From IMG/VR virus record IMGVR_UViG_3300044756_000031, positions 1 through 36,910 of that record: a DNA stretch of 36,910 bases, one strand, 5' to 3'. This DNA comes from a virus. Position numbers and translations under genes: made by a program. The notes beneath the pieces were generated by a model. It did no database searches, was not told the origin of the DNA, and was given only the letters and a program-made list of their open reading frames with translations. This document shows, one piece after another, positions 1 through 8,468 of this stretch. Every line of letters starts with the position of its first letter. The stretch's first letter is position 1.

Positions 1-68
1 TGCTTCGGGTCGGTCTTCTCATCAATTCCGCCGTGAAAGCCGAATTGAACTAGCTGGCCGCGCGCCAT
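1..68 (-). CDS. N-terminal fragment of the large tail hub/stabilisation-like virion protein (cut by window edge)
   Basis: The ATG at 68-66 overlaps the TGA of the upstream gene (TGATG). The fragment reads MARGQLVQFGFHGG then IDEKTDPK and runs off the window. An N-terminal F-x-GGID...DP...P signature followed some 20 residues later by RPGY/H is typical of P22 gp10-like and related large phage tail proteins. The missing RPG part is found at the right edge of the window (RRPGHQQ just before the first Met of the right-hand ORF). The two fragments are therefore one gene split by linearising a circular map. An in-frame join needs a missing length of 2 modulo 3, probably 50-70 nt. Family assignment is by motif only. 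Confidence 0.75.
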   Translation of the reverse strand, partial: MARGQLVQFGFHGGIDEKTDPK

Positions 69-481
69 CACCACACCCAGACGTCGCAGGTCGCAGAGCC
101 GTAAGCCCCAGCAAGCGCAATGGTGGTGAGCTTTACAAACTTGTCTTGGTTTGAGGCCGTACGATCGACGACCCAGCCAGGGAAGGCGCCAACGAAGTTC
201 TTCAGTTCCACACCGACGAAGCGGCGCCCGAGCTTGTGAGCCAAGACCATCGAGTTGGCGAGGACTTGGCCCTGCAAGATGACGAGGCCATCGCCGTAGG
301 GCAATGCTCTTGACGCCGCCCCAGAGCTCGCCGCGTTCTGCTGAATGCGGTCCAAGCCTCGATCGCCCGTGATTTCGCGCGGCACAGCGGGGACACGCGA
401 CGCGGTCACGCTTGCGCCCGTCGCGCTCGAGACTATCGTCGGGACCTTACCAGACACCGTCGCCCCGCTTTCTGGCGGCAC
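68..481 (-). CDS. Small tail/virion protein between adaptor and hub protein
   Basis: A 137-aa protein with a GTG start at 481, overlapping the end of the adaptor gene by 35 bp. A second GTG at 457 gives a shorter overlap and is also possible. The N-terminus is Ser/Thr/Val rich. The middle has a RIQQNAA segment, and the C-terminal half has VLAHKLGRRFVGV followed by a DVWVW end. This resembles small proteins encoded between the adaptor and the gp10-like protein in small podoviruses (a pattern like HGLGR-x-P-x-GW ending DLWVF), so a virion role is likely. No catalytic motif is seen. The exact function is not known. Confidence 0.7.
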   Translation of the reverse strand: MPPESGATVSGKVPTIVSSATGASVTASRVPAVPREITGDRGLDRIQQNAASSGAASRALPYGDGLVILQGQVLANSMVLAHKLGRRFVGVELKNFVGAFPGWVVDRTASNQDKFVKLTTIALAGAYGSATCDVWVW

Positions 482-1142
482 GGACGCGCTGAACGCGTCG
501 CAATCCTGCGCTGCGGTTCGGGGCCATCGTCTTGACTTCGTTTTCGATCATCGCGGCTTGCGACTCGTGCGCCTGCGCGGTCTCTGCGTTGTCGTCTTTG
601 TAGCAGAGGTAAGCTGCCGCTTTGCAGATGGCGTATTCTTCGTAGCCCTCGATCCCATCGAAGGTGTCGGCGTCGTTGACTAGGTCGGAGTAGGTCGGGA
701 CGTAGTTGACACTCACGGCGTAGACGGCCGTAGGTGTCGGGACGAAATTGATTTTGTTCCCCTGCAGCTGGTACGACGTGGGATACGTGCGGATCCAACC
801 CGGCGCCCTTTTGAACCGGTTACGCTCCGGCTCTTCGTAGGGATAAATCGCCTCCACTTCTGTCGCGCTAAACTGCCAGTCGACGGAGATGATTTCGAGG
901 AAGTCGGATGCGAGTGCGTAAGCGCTCGTACCGCTTACCGTCGCAATCGCCTGCGGCGGATCTTTGCGATAGAAACCAGACCTGGCGCGCACCAAGAGCC
1001 TATAAACATGACGCGCACCATTATTGATGATGCCGTTCAGTTCGACGTCCGTAACAAGAGCCTGGGCCTGGTCGAGCGTCTCCTGATTGGCACGCTGTCG
1101 CGCCGCATTCCGCATCGCTCCTAGCGTGACGGTGGACGCCAT
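447..1142 (-). CDS. Head-to-tail adaptor (P22 gp4-like) candidate
   Basis: A 231-aa protein with an ATG start at 1142. The N-terminal half is helical (RQRANQETLDQAQALVTDVELNGIINNG has been shortened here to its key part, LVTDVELNGIINNGARHVY), followed by a beta-rich centre with a YPTSYQL...FVPTP segment. It ends in a helix rich in Glu/Ala (CKAAAYLCYKDDN) and a basic tail (RAARKRGDG). This helical start, central QG-x-KI-x-F-x-P-TP segment and position after the capsid and before the gp10-like protein fit phage head-completion/adaptor proteins that sit under the portal ring. Assignment rests on layout and general pattern rather than a diagnostic motif. Confidence 0.65.
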   Translation of the reverse strand: MASTVTLGAMRNAARQRANQETLDQAQALVTDVELNGIINNGARHVYRLLVRARSGFYRKDPPQAIATVSGTSAYALASDFLEIISVDWQFSATEVEAIYPYEEPERNRFKRAPGWIRTYPTSYQLQGNKINFVPTPTAVYAVSVNYVPTYSDLVNDADTFDGIEGYEEYAICKAAAYLCYKDDNAETAQAHESQAAMIENEVKTMAPNRSAGLRRVQRVRAARKRGDGVW

Positions 1143-1148
1143 GTGGGG

Positions 1149-1838
1149 TTACCGCGCGAACATGCCGACGAGGAGCTCGTAGCTCATGGCGGTGGCCGAG
1201 TTGCCGACGAACCAGAGGTGCATGGTAAGCGACGCGAGCGGCGGAACGATGACGGGCGGCGTGGAGAAGATGTGCGCGCCGGGCTGGCCCGCACCTTCAA
1301 CCGCCGTACCGCCGGGCGTGCCCGTGTACGTCTGACCGAAGGCCAGCGTCATCTCGTCGCCGACGATCGTAAGGCCGCCGATGTTGCCGCGACCGACGAC
1401 TTTCTTAGCGCTGGAGCTCGCGGCGATGGCCGAGGCCGTTGCCGAGCTCTGGTAGTTGAGAGTGGCGGCACTCGAGAGTGGCGTGTTGCCGTTCGGGTTG
1501 TTGAGCGTCGCCGCGGTCGTGTTGTTCGTGCCGAGGGCGCGAGCAACGGTGTCGAGTACCAGCGCGTATTGCGCTGACGTTGTCGACGCCGGCGCCACGG
1601 TCACGATGAAGCGGATCATGTCCAGGTAGAGGGACGTGCCGTTCGTGCCGGGGTTGTAGATGTAGAGGAAGGGGACGGTGTCCGAGAACGACGTCTGGAT
1701 GTTGTATGAGACGCCAGTGCCGGGCGTAGGCGTCCCACCGAGCAAGTAGTCGCCTTCTTCGGTGGCGCCATAAATCGTGTGTCCAGGCGCTTGGTTCTGC
1801 CAGATCGTAGCGCCATTGGGAATCTTCGGAGCAGCCAT
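1149..1838 (-). CDS. Virion structural protein, function unknown
   Basis: A 229-aa protein. The ATG at 1838 was chosen over an upstream in-frame start because it is preceded by GAGGAA and starts MAAPKIPNG two bases after the previous stop. It is Ala/Thr/Gly rich with predicted beta structure (SDTVPFLYIYNPGT, SLYLDMIRFIVTV) and ends in a beta-rich segment (ASLTMHLWFVGNS). Composition and its place in the head gene block point to a capsid-associated or head-completion protein. No enzymatic motif is present, and I do not recognise a named family. Confidence 0.7.
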   Translation of the reverse strand: MAAPKIPNGATIWQNQAPGHTIYGATEEGDYLLGGTPTPGTGVSYNIQTSFSDTVPFLYIYNPGTNGTSLYLDMIRFIVTVAPASTTSAQYALVLDTVARALGTNNTTAATLNNPNGNTPLSSAATLNYQSSATASAIAASSSAKKVVGRGNIGGLTIVGDEMTLAFGQTYTGTPGGTAVEGAGQPGAHIFSTPPVIVPPLASLTMHLWFVGNSATAMSYELLVGMFAR

Positions 1839-1840
1839 GT

Positions 1841-2053
1841 CTATTCCTCGTAGTCCTGCTCGCTCATGCAAGCTTCAATCGCCGCTTTGAGCGACTTTAC
1901 GAATCCCTCTTTGTCGTCGTCCTTGACCGCTTCGAAGGCGTCCGCGAGGTTCTTCTCGTAGTCGCCCGAGCTGTCGTCGGCGTCCGGCTCGTCGTGCATC
2001 TCGCCCCCGAGGTCCGGCTTGATCGTGAGCACGTGAACGTCGGGGCCCTTCAT
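1841..2053 (-). CDS. Small acidic protein in head operon
   Basis: A 70-aa, strongly acidic protein with its ATG at 2053 overlapping the TGA of the upstream gene (ATGA). The N-terminus is short and beta-like (VHVLTIKPDLGG), followed by a DEPDADDSSGD linker and a C-terminal amphipathic helix (FEAVKDDDKEGFVKSLKAAI). Small acidic proteins of the form A-x-K-x-GD-x-EGF-x-x-A-L-K-x-A-I are frequent next to phage capsid genes, but their role is unknown. Translation is clearly coupled to the upstream gene. Confidence 0.65.
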   Translation of the reverse strand: MKGPDVHVLTIKPDLGGEMHDEPDADDSSGDYEKNLADAFEAVKDDDKEGFVKSLKAAIEACMSEQDYEE

Positions 2054-2448
2054 CCGGTCACCGTGTCGTTCGAGACAACGAGCTGGAACGAGATGGAGTT
2101 GGCCGCGTTGGCCGCGATGTCCGTGAGCACGCCAGAGCCGTTGATGCTTCGGATCTGAAGTGTGCCGTTAGACAAGGAGATGGTGCCCCACTGCGGGAAC
2201 ACCGCGGTGGCGGCGGACATCGCAAAGCCAAAGCTCTTGCTCACGATGTACAGCCATTGGCGGTCGAGCGTGACGGTGTAGAGGCCGGTGCTCGTGTACG
2301 CGACGGTCCATCCGGCGGTGCCGGTGTTGGAAGCCGCCACGATGGCGCTGGAGCCGTTCGGGAAGAACGTTCCGCCAACGAGGTACCTGCGCTTCCCGAC
2401 GCTGTGCATCACCTCCGTGTTGGAGGTGTTGGAGAGCGGCGCTGCCAT
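2050..2448 (-). CDS. Head-associated protein after capsid gene (decoration-like)
   Basis: A 132-aa protein whose ATG at 2448 overlaps the capsid stop (TAATG). It contains GKRRYLVGGTFFPNGSSAI and repeated short beta strands (GWTVAYTSTGLYTVTL), and ends SFQLVVSNDTV. Proteins with an S-x-GKR-x-Y-x-x-GTF-x-PNGSSA start and an all-beta prediction occur beside capsid genes in several podoviruses. A capsid decoration or cement role is the natural guess but is inferred only from position and predicted fold. Confidence 0.65.
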   Translation of the reverse strand: MAAPLSNTSNTEVMHSVGKRRYLVGGTFFPNGSSAIVAASNTGTAGWTVAYTSTGLYTVTLDRQWLYIVSKSFGFAMSAATAVFPQWGTISLSNGTLQIRSINGSGVLTDIAANAANSISFQLVVSNDTVTG

Positions 2449-3674
2449 TAGAAGGCACCGCGCGCGTTGTTGCCCGGAGCCTCACAGCCCAGTTGCCACA
2501 AGGCACGAAGGCGCCACTCGTAGCCGTCGGACGTGGATTCCCGCAGCATCTTGTTTCCGTCTTCGTCAGCGAAGTGCGGAACGCCTTTGAGCGACTTCAG
2601 GACCCACGTGTCCAGTTGGAGCAAGTGGAAGCGGCCCTTCTTCTGGTTCGGGTCCGCCATGACCTTGATCGGTCCCTTGTCGCCTTCAAGAATCAGAGCC
2701 TTGTAACCGATGGTGCCGTCCGTTGCGGACGTCATCTCGAAAGTGGCTTTGCCGCTCAAGTTCTTGACGATGTCTGCGCGATCCAAGTTTTGAATCAACG
2801 CGACGTCCGGGTTTCCACCTTCTCGACCGAGACGCGCAGAGCAGTCGACCAAGGTATCTTCTTTCGCTGCGCCCGCAGACGCCGCGAAGCGAACGCCACC
2901 GAGGCGCGTCGTGTCGACAGAGCGATCGACTCCGAAGAAGAGCGTAGAGGTCGGCGCCGAAGCGGGCACCCAAGCTTCCAACCCACTGATAGCTCCGCCG
3001 AAGTCGCCAGCGCGGAAGATGTAGTCCGTATTCGCAGCAGTCGTGATGACCGTGTTCCAGGCTGCCGACGTCGCGGAAATCTTGCCCGCGTCGCGATCCA
3101 CTGCCGAGATAATCTCCTGGTTGGCCTCAACGCTGCCGGACGTACCGTCCGTTGTTGCGAGCTGCACGGCCATGCCGACTTCGAAGAAGACAATCTGCTG
3201 CGCGTCGAGGAGGGGAACCGTCTTGGATGCGATGGACGTCGTCCCGTCGAACTGCGCTCGCGCGCCGCCGCCGTTGCCGTACAGCTGGTGCGACAGAGAG
3301 CGACGGAAGTTGATCGTGCTGCCCGTCATCTCGCCATTCACGGCGCTGATGAGGCTGTTTTCGCTGCCCTCACCCGCCAAGAGCGCTTCGCCCGTAATGC
3401 CGCAGACGTGATAATCCTTGGCGCGCGTAAGCAGGAAGCCCGCGTCAGAGCTCGAGCTCTTATTCGTCTGCGCCGTGCCGAAGACGAACGAGCCGCCCTG
3501 CGGTCGACCGTACCGGATCGTGATTCGGGCGTTGTTGCCGCCGAACTTCAGGTCCTTCCGAATCATGCCAAGAAAGGCAGAGTCGGGATAGGTCAGCTCA
3601 TAGAGCTTCTTTTGGTCGTACTTCGTCTTGAGGATGTACTGGAGAGCCGTAACGGTACTGTCGCCTGCAGCCAT
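2448..3674 (-). CDS. Major capsid protein (HK97 fold expected)
   Basis: A 408-aa protein, full length for a major capsid protein. The ATG at 3674 is preceded by GAGG-rich sequence. The N-terminus MAAGDSTVTALQYILKTKYD leads into a capsid-like region with YELTYPDSAFLGMI, FGGNNARITIRYG and a T-A-Q-x-NKSSSS segment. Then comes FRRSLSHQLYGNGGG, the pattern of a widespread group of phage capsid proteins (RSL-x-x-x-LYGNGGG). The C-terminal domain ends in WRLRALWQLGCEAP. It sits directly after scaffold and before a decoration-like gene. Assembly is as the capsomer subunit of the procapsid. The call is firm from pattern plus synteny, although no structure search was possible. Confidence 0.9.
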   Translation of the reverse strand: MAAGDSTVTALQYILKTKYDQKKLYELTYPDSAFLGMIRKDLKFGGNNARITIRYGRPQGGSFVFGTAQTNKSSSSDAGFLLTRAKDYHVCGITGEALLAGEGSENSLISAVNGEMTGSTINFRRSLSHQLYGNGGGARAQFDGTTSIASKTVPLLDAQQIVFFEVGMAVQLATTDGTSGSVEANQEIISAVDRDAGKISATSAAWNTVITTAANTDYIFRAGDFGGAISGLEAWVPASAPTSTLFFGVDRSVDTTRLGGVRFAASAGAAKEDTLVDCSARLGREGGNPDVALIQNLDRADIVKNLSGKATFEMTSATDGTIGYKALILEGDKGPIKVMADPNQKKGRFHLLQLDTWVLKSLKGVPHFADEDGNKMLRESTSDGYEWRLRALWQLGCEAPGNNARGAF

Positions 3675-3736
3675 GAGAGCGCCTCGAAACCTTTGGAGAG
3701 GTCCGCGCGCGCTTCACGTGTTAGAGGCCTATTCCT

Positions 3737-4633
3737 CTAGGCTTGGCGTAACATCGGTGCAATCGCTCGAGCGATTTCGTCGTCGAGCTCGGCTTCAGTC
3801 TTCTGACGTCCGCCGCTGCTAACCCGCTGCCCCGCGTCACCGTTCGTGAGCGTGCGCACTGCCGGGTTCGCATTCCGACTGTCGACTGGCGTACTGGCTT
3901 GGCTTGCCGGAGACTTGGACCGCTTTTGCAATGCAGTCCTACGTGATTCTCGAACATCGTGTTCGGCTTTGGTCGCGTCGTCAAGCATTTTCAGCACAAC
4001 TGATTCCGTTGGCTGTCTACCTTGGTTGCGGAGCGACTGCGCAATAGCGGAGACGGATGCGCGGAAAGCGCCGGGCGATAGTTCGTAGGCGTAGGGGAAC
4101 TCGTCCGCGCGCTTCTCCAGTGTGTTCTCAATCCACTGATAGGCCTTTTCGACTTTGGCGGCCTGCTGTTCTGCAGTGAGTTGCTGAAGCTGAGTCTTTG
4201 TCTCTTCGAGCTCACGAGCCATGCGCGCAGCAGCCTGCGCCTCGGGGCTCGATTGGTCGATGTACTCCCGAGTGAGCTGGGTGTAGTCGAGGCCGCGCGC
4301 TTTGAGAGCGTCGAGGCCGCCCTTGCGAATGGCCTCCGCTTCGGATGTGCGTTGGCGTTCCCAGTCCTGACGCTCCTGCGCTAAGCGCTGGCGCTCCGAT
4401 TCCGCGCGCGCGATGTCCTGGCGCACGCGCTTCGACTCTCGCACCTCGGCAGCGCGGCGCTCCGTAGCGGCAGCACGCTCGACACGCTCAGCGCGGCGCG
4501 CAGCGTCAGCCTCCGCGGCGGCTTGTTCCGGTGTCTTTTCGGGAGGCGGAGCCGAGGCGTCGGGGGGAGGCGCGGCCTCGGGAAGGCTCGACGCATCGGG
4601 AGTCGTCTCAACAACTTGCGCTTCATCACTCAT
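3737..4633 (-). CDS. Scaffolding protein
   Basis: A 298-aa protein with an ATG start at 4633, 12 nt after the portal stop. The N-terminal 35 residues are Pro/Ala/Asp rich. Residues about 35-175 form a long charged helix or coiled coil (EAAAEADAARRAERVERA type). A basic, disordered C-terminal region carries KSPASQASTPVDSRN. This composition (low-complexity acidic start, central coiled coil, basic end that can bind capsid), and the position between portal and capsid, are typical of phage internal scaffolds. The stop codon lies in a small hairpin (TAGAGG...CCTCTA, 3722-3739) in the 62-nt gap before the capsid gene. Confidence 0.85.
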   Translation of the reverse strand: MSDEAQVVETTPDASSLPEAAPPPDASAPPPEKTPEQAAAEADAARRAERVERAAATERRAAEVRESKRVRQDIARAESERQRLAQERQDWERQRTSEAEAIRKGGLDALKARGLDYTQLTREYIDQSSPEAQAAARMARELEETKTQLQQLTAEQQAAKVEKAYQWIENTLEKRADEFPYAYELSPGAFRASVSAIAQSLRNQGRQPTESVVLKMLDDATKAEHDVRESRRTALQKRSKSPASQASTPVDSRNANPAVRTLTNGDAGQRVSSGGRQKTEAELDDEIARAIAPMLRQA

Positions 4634-4645
4634 GGCTTTGAATCC

Positions 4646-6568
4646 TCACTGGAGCATCGGTGGGGGTGGCGGCGGACCGCCGTTACCGCCGGGCATCATG
4701 CCGGGCGGAGGGGCGGCGGGGAGAGGTTTGGCGCCTGGGGGCGGAGGGCCTGGCGGTGGGCCAGGCGGCGGCATTGGGCTTCCATCGCCGGGCTTCGCAC
4801 CTCTTTTGATCTCCGCCGCACAGAGCACAATCCAGCGGCGCATCGTCTCGAGCTTCGCTTCCGGCATACCGTCGCAGCGCGATTCCAGGTAGATCTCGGA
4901 GGCGACACGTAACGCCTTGACCAGGTCCATCTCGGGCTCGGGACTTTGGAACTCGTTGCGCTCAATGATGCCGTCGAAGATTTTTTCCACCAGGCGTCGT
5001 GTGGCGTTCTTCCGTTTGCCGATTTCTCCAACGTCAGGGCCGCCACCATCGGGAACAATGAGGTCCATGAGCTCCTCATTGTCGAACATCGCTGCTTTCG
5101 CGAGCTCCTGAACGAACTCAATGCGGCCGGCGAGCTGGTTGGGCATCTGGGACGATGTTTGGATTTCCAGGTGATAGGAGTCCGGAGGAATCATGACGTT
5201 GGCGAGGTCCACCGTGTCCAAGACGCCCGCGCTTACCGTCTTGAGCTTGAAGGGTTCGTCCTTTGACTCGGACAGTTCGCGCAGAACGTCCAGCGTGAGC
5301 TCTGCGGCCTCGACGACGAACGCCTCTACGCCCTGGTACTTGTCTAGAAATCTTTCGGCCTGCTGGTCGCCGTAAGCGCGCAACGCTTCACCGCTGTTGA
5401 GGCCCGCCGGCTTCTGGCTGGTCGCGGCCAACTCACTCAATCCCGGCTGCTGAAAGGACATCTGCCGCAACCACTGCAAGAAGTTGTACGTGTCTTCCGG
5501 GATGGCTTGGACCTGCTGATAGTTCGGCGGTGTGCCGGCGCCGCTCCACTCCACGATGCCCGTCGCCTCGTCGTTCAGACTGTCCGTGTTCACGTCGGCT
5601 GTTCGCGGAACCATCCACTTGCCTTTGATGCCGTGAGCCACTTCGCTGAACTCATCCAGCATGTCGTTGATTTCGAACTGAAGGCCGGCAATTTCTCGCG
5701 CCAGGCCAGTCCCATAGAAACCAAACAGGCCCTCGTCCCACTGGAAGTGCGCAAACGGGAAACGCGACTTCTTCCAGTCAGAGAGGTCTAGGGTCTTTCC
5801 ATTGATACAAATGGAATGCGCGCCGTCGGTGGCAGAGGGGCCCGACGGCAAGTGCCAGCCTTCCGCGAGCAAGATCTGGTCGCCTGTCTCGTCGACGCCA
5901 ACTTCGAAGTCTCCAGCGTCCTCACGAGTCAGGCGCATGATGGCCTCTTCGGCCCCCTTCACGTCGCCGAACTTGTCCAGCGCGACGAGGCGGTCGTAGT
6001 ACTTCAGCTGGTAGAGGTTACGCGGTTTCCCATACAGGCCCTCGCCATCATCCACGAGCAATTCGCTCGTAAGAACCCTGTCGTACTCCGCGCCGGTGCC
6101 TTCCCTGTTCGGGACAATCTTCACGAAGCCGTCGCCGAACACCATGCCGTCACGGCAGTAGCTGCGTAATCCCTTGTAGAAGCCCCCAAGATGCATCGCG
6201 GAATAAACGACTTGGTCCATCTTCCGGGCCTTGCGTCGCAACTGCCAGTCAGCGGTCGTTAGGAAGGTCGCCTTCGGGCGGGACTTGGCCACAATCTTGG
6301 CGCAGCACGCGTCCACGACAGACTTCACAACGTTCAAACTGAGCTGATACTTGGGCACGATCTGGCGAGCCAAGGACATCATCGTCCCAAAGCCCATGTA
6401 CTGCTGTCCGCCGTACATGCTGGCGTAGAGCAAGTGCTCCGTGCGCCTGTAGTCCTGATACATGCGCAGGCGCCGAATGATCGCCATCATGGTGTTCGAG
6501 ACGTCGTCGCCGTCTTTCTTCCACCATCTCAAATCAGACTTTGGATCTAGCGTACTGAGACTGCTCAC
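4646..6568 (-). CDS. Portal protein with proline-rich C-terminal tail
   Basis: A 640-aa protein. The GTG start at 6568 overlaps the previous TGA (GTGA). It forms the dodecameric DNA gate at the capsid vertex. Supporting features: an N-terminal helical region (IRRLRMYQDYRRTEHLLYASMYGG), RSRPKATF-like segments following a KSVVDACCAKI helix, a central wing/stem region with FEINDMLDEFSEV, and a helical clip with QPGLSELAATSQKPAGLNSGEALR, which matches the S-G-x-A-L-R motif of podovirus portals. Length and position before scaffold agree. Residues about 595-640 are almost entirely Pro/Gly/Ala, an odd disordered tail. No protease fusion is seen. Confidence 0.9.
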   Translation of the reverse strand: MSSLSTLDPKSDLRWWKKDGDDVSNTMMAIIRRLRMYQDYRRTEHLLYASMYGGQQYMGFGTMMSLARQIVPKYQLSLNVVKSVVDACCAKIVAKSRPKATFLTTADWQLRRKARKMDQVVYSAMHLGGFYKGLRSYCRDGMVFGDGFVKIVPNREGTGAEYDRVLTSELLVDDGEGLYGKPRNLYQLKYYDRLVALDKFGDVKGAEEAIMRLTREDAGDFEVGVDETGDQILLAEGWHLPSGPSATDGAHSICINGKTLDLSDWKKSRFPFAHFQWDEGLFGFYGTGLAREIAGLQFEINDMLDEFSEVAHGIKGKWMVPRTADVNTDSLNDEATGIVEWSGAGTPPNYQQVQAIPEDTYNFLQWLRQMSFQQPGLSELAATSQKPAGLNSGEALRAYGDQQAERFLDKYQGVEAFVVEAAELTLDVLRELSESKDEPFKLKTVSAGVLDTVDLANVMIPPDSYHLEIQTSSQMPNQLAGRIEFVQELAKAAMFDNEELMDLIVPDGGGPDVGEIGKRKNATRRLVEKIFDGIIERNEFQSPEPEMDLVKALRVASEIYLESRCDGMPEAKLETMRRWIVLCAAEIKRGAKPGDGSPMPPPGPPPGPPPPGAKPLPAAPPPGMMPGGNGGPPPPPPMLQ

Positions 6569-6822
6569 TTGGGCACCACTAGCGCCCTGGGGCGCGGGTA
6601 GGGCGGAATGGCAGCTCCGCTAGAACGAGTCGCTTTAGTCCAAAACGCATACCACTCTTTCTCGCTCGCGTCGCCCTCGGTGCCTTCCTCTGGGGGTTTG
6701 CGCTCGGGCGGTGGCAAAACCGGTGGTGCCCCAAGCTCTATCTCGTACTCCGGCGTTTTGAGATGCGACACGCCAAGCGCCCTCATTTCACTAACAATTA
6801 CCTTCAAGTCTTCCGGCTTCAT
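6565..6822 (-). CDS. Small hypothetical protein between terL and portal
   Basis: An 85-aa protein whose ATG at 6822 overlaps the terL stop (ATGA); its own stop overlaps the portal GTG. The N-terminal helix MKPEDLKVIVSEMRALGV is followed by a proline-rich linker (PPVLPPPERKPPEE) and a conserved-looking segment EKEWYAFWTKATRSSGA. Similar small proteins with a short helix, a Pro-rich spacer and a W-x-x-x-x-SSGA-like end are often encoded between the terminase and portal genes. Function is unknown. Confidence 0.7.
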   Translation of the reverse strand: MKPEDLKVIVSEMRALGVSHLKTPEYEIELGAPPVLPPPERKPPEEGTEGDASEKEWYAFWTKATRSSGAAIPPYPRPRALVVPK

Positions 6823-8183
6823 GACGCCATCCTTCGCAGCAGTCTGCCGCTTCTACGGCGATCGTCTCGTAGCTCGAGATCGGCTTCGCGCTCGAGGCGC
6901 GCAATCTCCTTCGCTTCGTAGTCCTCGGAGGTTCGCGCTGGGGGCGGCGCTTCCTTGTCGCGCGCGAGATAGGACGGGCACGCCCGCCAGCCATAGAGAA
7001 CGCCGTCGGCGCAGTGATTGGCCTGACCGTCGACCTCTCCGCCTTTTGCGGAGCGGAGGAGGCTCCCATACTCCTTCAATAAATCAGCGCACCCAGGCAC
7101 ATAAATCTTCAACGTGGCCCTTTTCAGGTCATCGTTGATGAGGCGGATCGCGCCGAGCTTCGCTGTCTTGTCGGCCGCCTCGATCGGGATTTTCCTTCTC
7201 AACTGAATGTCGTGCTGGAACGATTTGCCCATGCCGCCGATGTCGCCGACGGTACGGGTGAAGTGGCGGTCATCATTGGCCAACTCATCGGCCATGTCGG
7301 CGGGGCCTCCGACGAAGTAGCGGCTGCTGAGGACGTACGTGTTGCGATCGTGCGGCAGCCACCCCAACACTGAGATGCTGTTCTGGTCGACGATGCCGAA
7401 GTCGAGCGCGCGGAGGTAGGACCAGGTCCCCTTCGGCAATTCATGTATCTTGCAATTGTCGTTGACGGCGTACAGCAGACCGGCCGCATCCTGCTCCCAG
7501 CGGCCTTCCTCGAGTTGCCGCCTGGTGACAGTGTCGAGCTCGCCTAGGCTCGTTCTGTAGCCGGCCTGGTCTGCGTGGGGGTTGTCCTCGAGGCGCGCGG
7601 ACACGAAGCGGCTGGCGCCGTCAATGAAGCGCGCCTTGACCCAATCGTGGCCGATGCCGCCGGGGTTGGTCGCGGCGCGCATGCGCAGCGGGACCTCGAT
7701 ATCGACACGCCGGCGCAGGCGAGAGAATAAATAACGATAGCTGACCTCATCAAACTGCGTGAGCTCGTCAAAGCCGATGTACTGGAACTCGGAGCTCTGA
7801 TAGCGGTACCGGTCGTTCGCTGTGTCGAGGTAGCCAAACTGGATGGTCGCGCCGCTCGGAAACGTCCAGCGCTTCTTGACGTCGTTCCAGGTAGCGGCGC
7901 TGCCCCGTAGCCATGTATGGGCGCGATCCATGATGGCGCCGGGCAGACTGAGGTCCGCGTACGTGCGCCGCAGGAGCAAAGCAGAGAAGCTCGGGACGTG
8001 AACGAACTTGAGCGCGCCCATGAGCAAGGCATCGCTCTTGCCGCCGCCTGCCGCTCCCCCGTACAGCGCCTCGAGGTCTTCCAGGGCCAAGAACTCAGCC
8101 TGCTTGGCTGTTGGCGTGTGCGGACACCACGCTGTCGCGTTGCTCCGCTCAAGAACCCGCACTAGGGACTGCGGAACACTCAT
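6819..8183 (-). CDS. terL: Terminase large subunit
   Basis: A 454-aa protein with its ATG at 8183 overlapping the previous TGA. It packages DNA into the procapsid. The N-terminal ATPase has a Walker A at residues 42-50 (GGAAGGGKS), a T-A-K-Q-x-EFL Q-like motif just before it, and a Walker B with YIGFDEL. The C-terminal nuclease shows the first Asp in ALDFGIVD, a second in VGDIGGMG and a third in NHCADGVLYGWR, as expected for the RNase H-like terminase nuclease. Length is normal and all catalytic positions look intact, so it should be functional. It lies directly upstream of portal. Confidence 0.95.
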   Translation of the reverse strand: MSVPQSLVRVLERSNATAWCPHTPTAKQAEFLALEDLEALYGGAAGGGKSDALLMGALKFVHVPSFSALLLRRTYADLSLPGAIMDRAHTWLRGSAATWNDVKKRWTFPSGATIQFGYLDTANDRYRYQSSEFQYIGFDELTQFDEVSYRYLFSRLRRRVDIEVPLRMRAATNPGGIGHDWVKARFIDGASRFVSARLEDNPHADQAGYRTSLGELDTVTRRQLEEGRWEQDAAGLLYAVNDNCKIHELPKGTWSYLRALDFGIVDQNSISVLGWLPHDRNTYVLSSRYFVGGPADMADELANDDRHFTRTVGDIGGMGKSFQHDIQLRRKIPIEAADKTAKLGAIRLINDDLKRATLKIYVPGCADLLKEYGSLLRSAKGGEVDGQANHCADGVLYGWRACPSYLARDKEAPPPARTSEDYEAKEIARLEREADLELRDDRRRSGRLLRRMAS

Positions 8184-8467
8184 CGGCAGAAGAACACGAG
8201 CATGGAGACCGCGTTCGGGCTGAACGGCTTTCGAACATCGCGAGAATCCCAGACGTCTCGCCCCTCATGACGGCACCGCGCCCAGAATTGAGAGATGCGC
8301 TCCGACTTCTCCTCAACGCCGTACGCTCTGACAGGCCTCAGGCACTTGCCGCACATCGGCCAGCCTTTGTATTTGTTCATCTCGTCACGCGCGAGCTGGG
8401 CTTCGGCGAGCTGCGTTAGTTCGCGACGGGAGAGCAGTTCAGATCGCAGGCGAGAAGTATGGGCCAC
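8180..8467 (-). CDS. Small zinc-ribbon protein upstream of terL
   Basis: A 95-aa protein. The GTG start at 8467 lies one base after the previous stop and was chosen over a longer overlapping start at 8500. After a basic N-terminal helix with REELTQLAEAQLARDE-like composition comes WPMCGKCLRPV, then a spacer, then FWARCRHEG. The CxxC ... CxH arrangement could hold one zinc. The terminase small subunit is often immediately upstream of terL, so this is an alternative TerS candidate, though zinc ribbons are not usual for TerS. Its stop overlaps the terL ATG, so it is translationally coupled to terminase. Confidence 0.7.
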   Translation of the reverse strand: MAHTSRLRSELLSRRELTQLAEAQLARDEMNKYKGWPMCGKCLRPVRAYGVEEKSERISQFWARCRHEGRDVWDSRDVRKPFSPNAVSMLVFFCR

Positions 8468-8468
8468 G

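Noticed and set aside
3722-3739. Hairpin TAGAGG/CCTCTA between scaffold and capsid as a terminator or attenuator
   Set aside because: Only six base pairs and no T-run; it partly encodes the scaffold stop. Too weak to call.
2493-3740. A 415-codon plus-strand ORF opposite the capsid gene
   Set aside because: Arg/Ala/Val-rich composition typical of an antisense shadow in GC-rich DNA; the capsid frame on the other strand has clear protein features.
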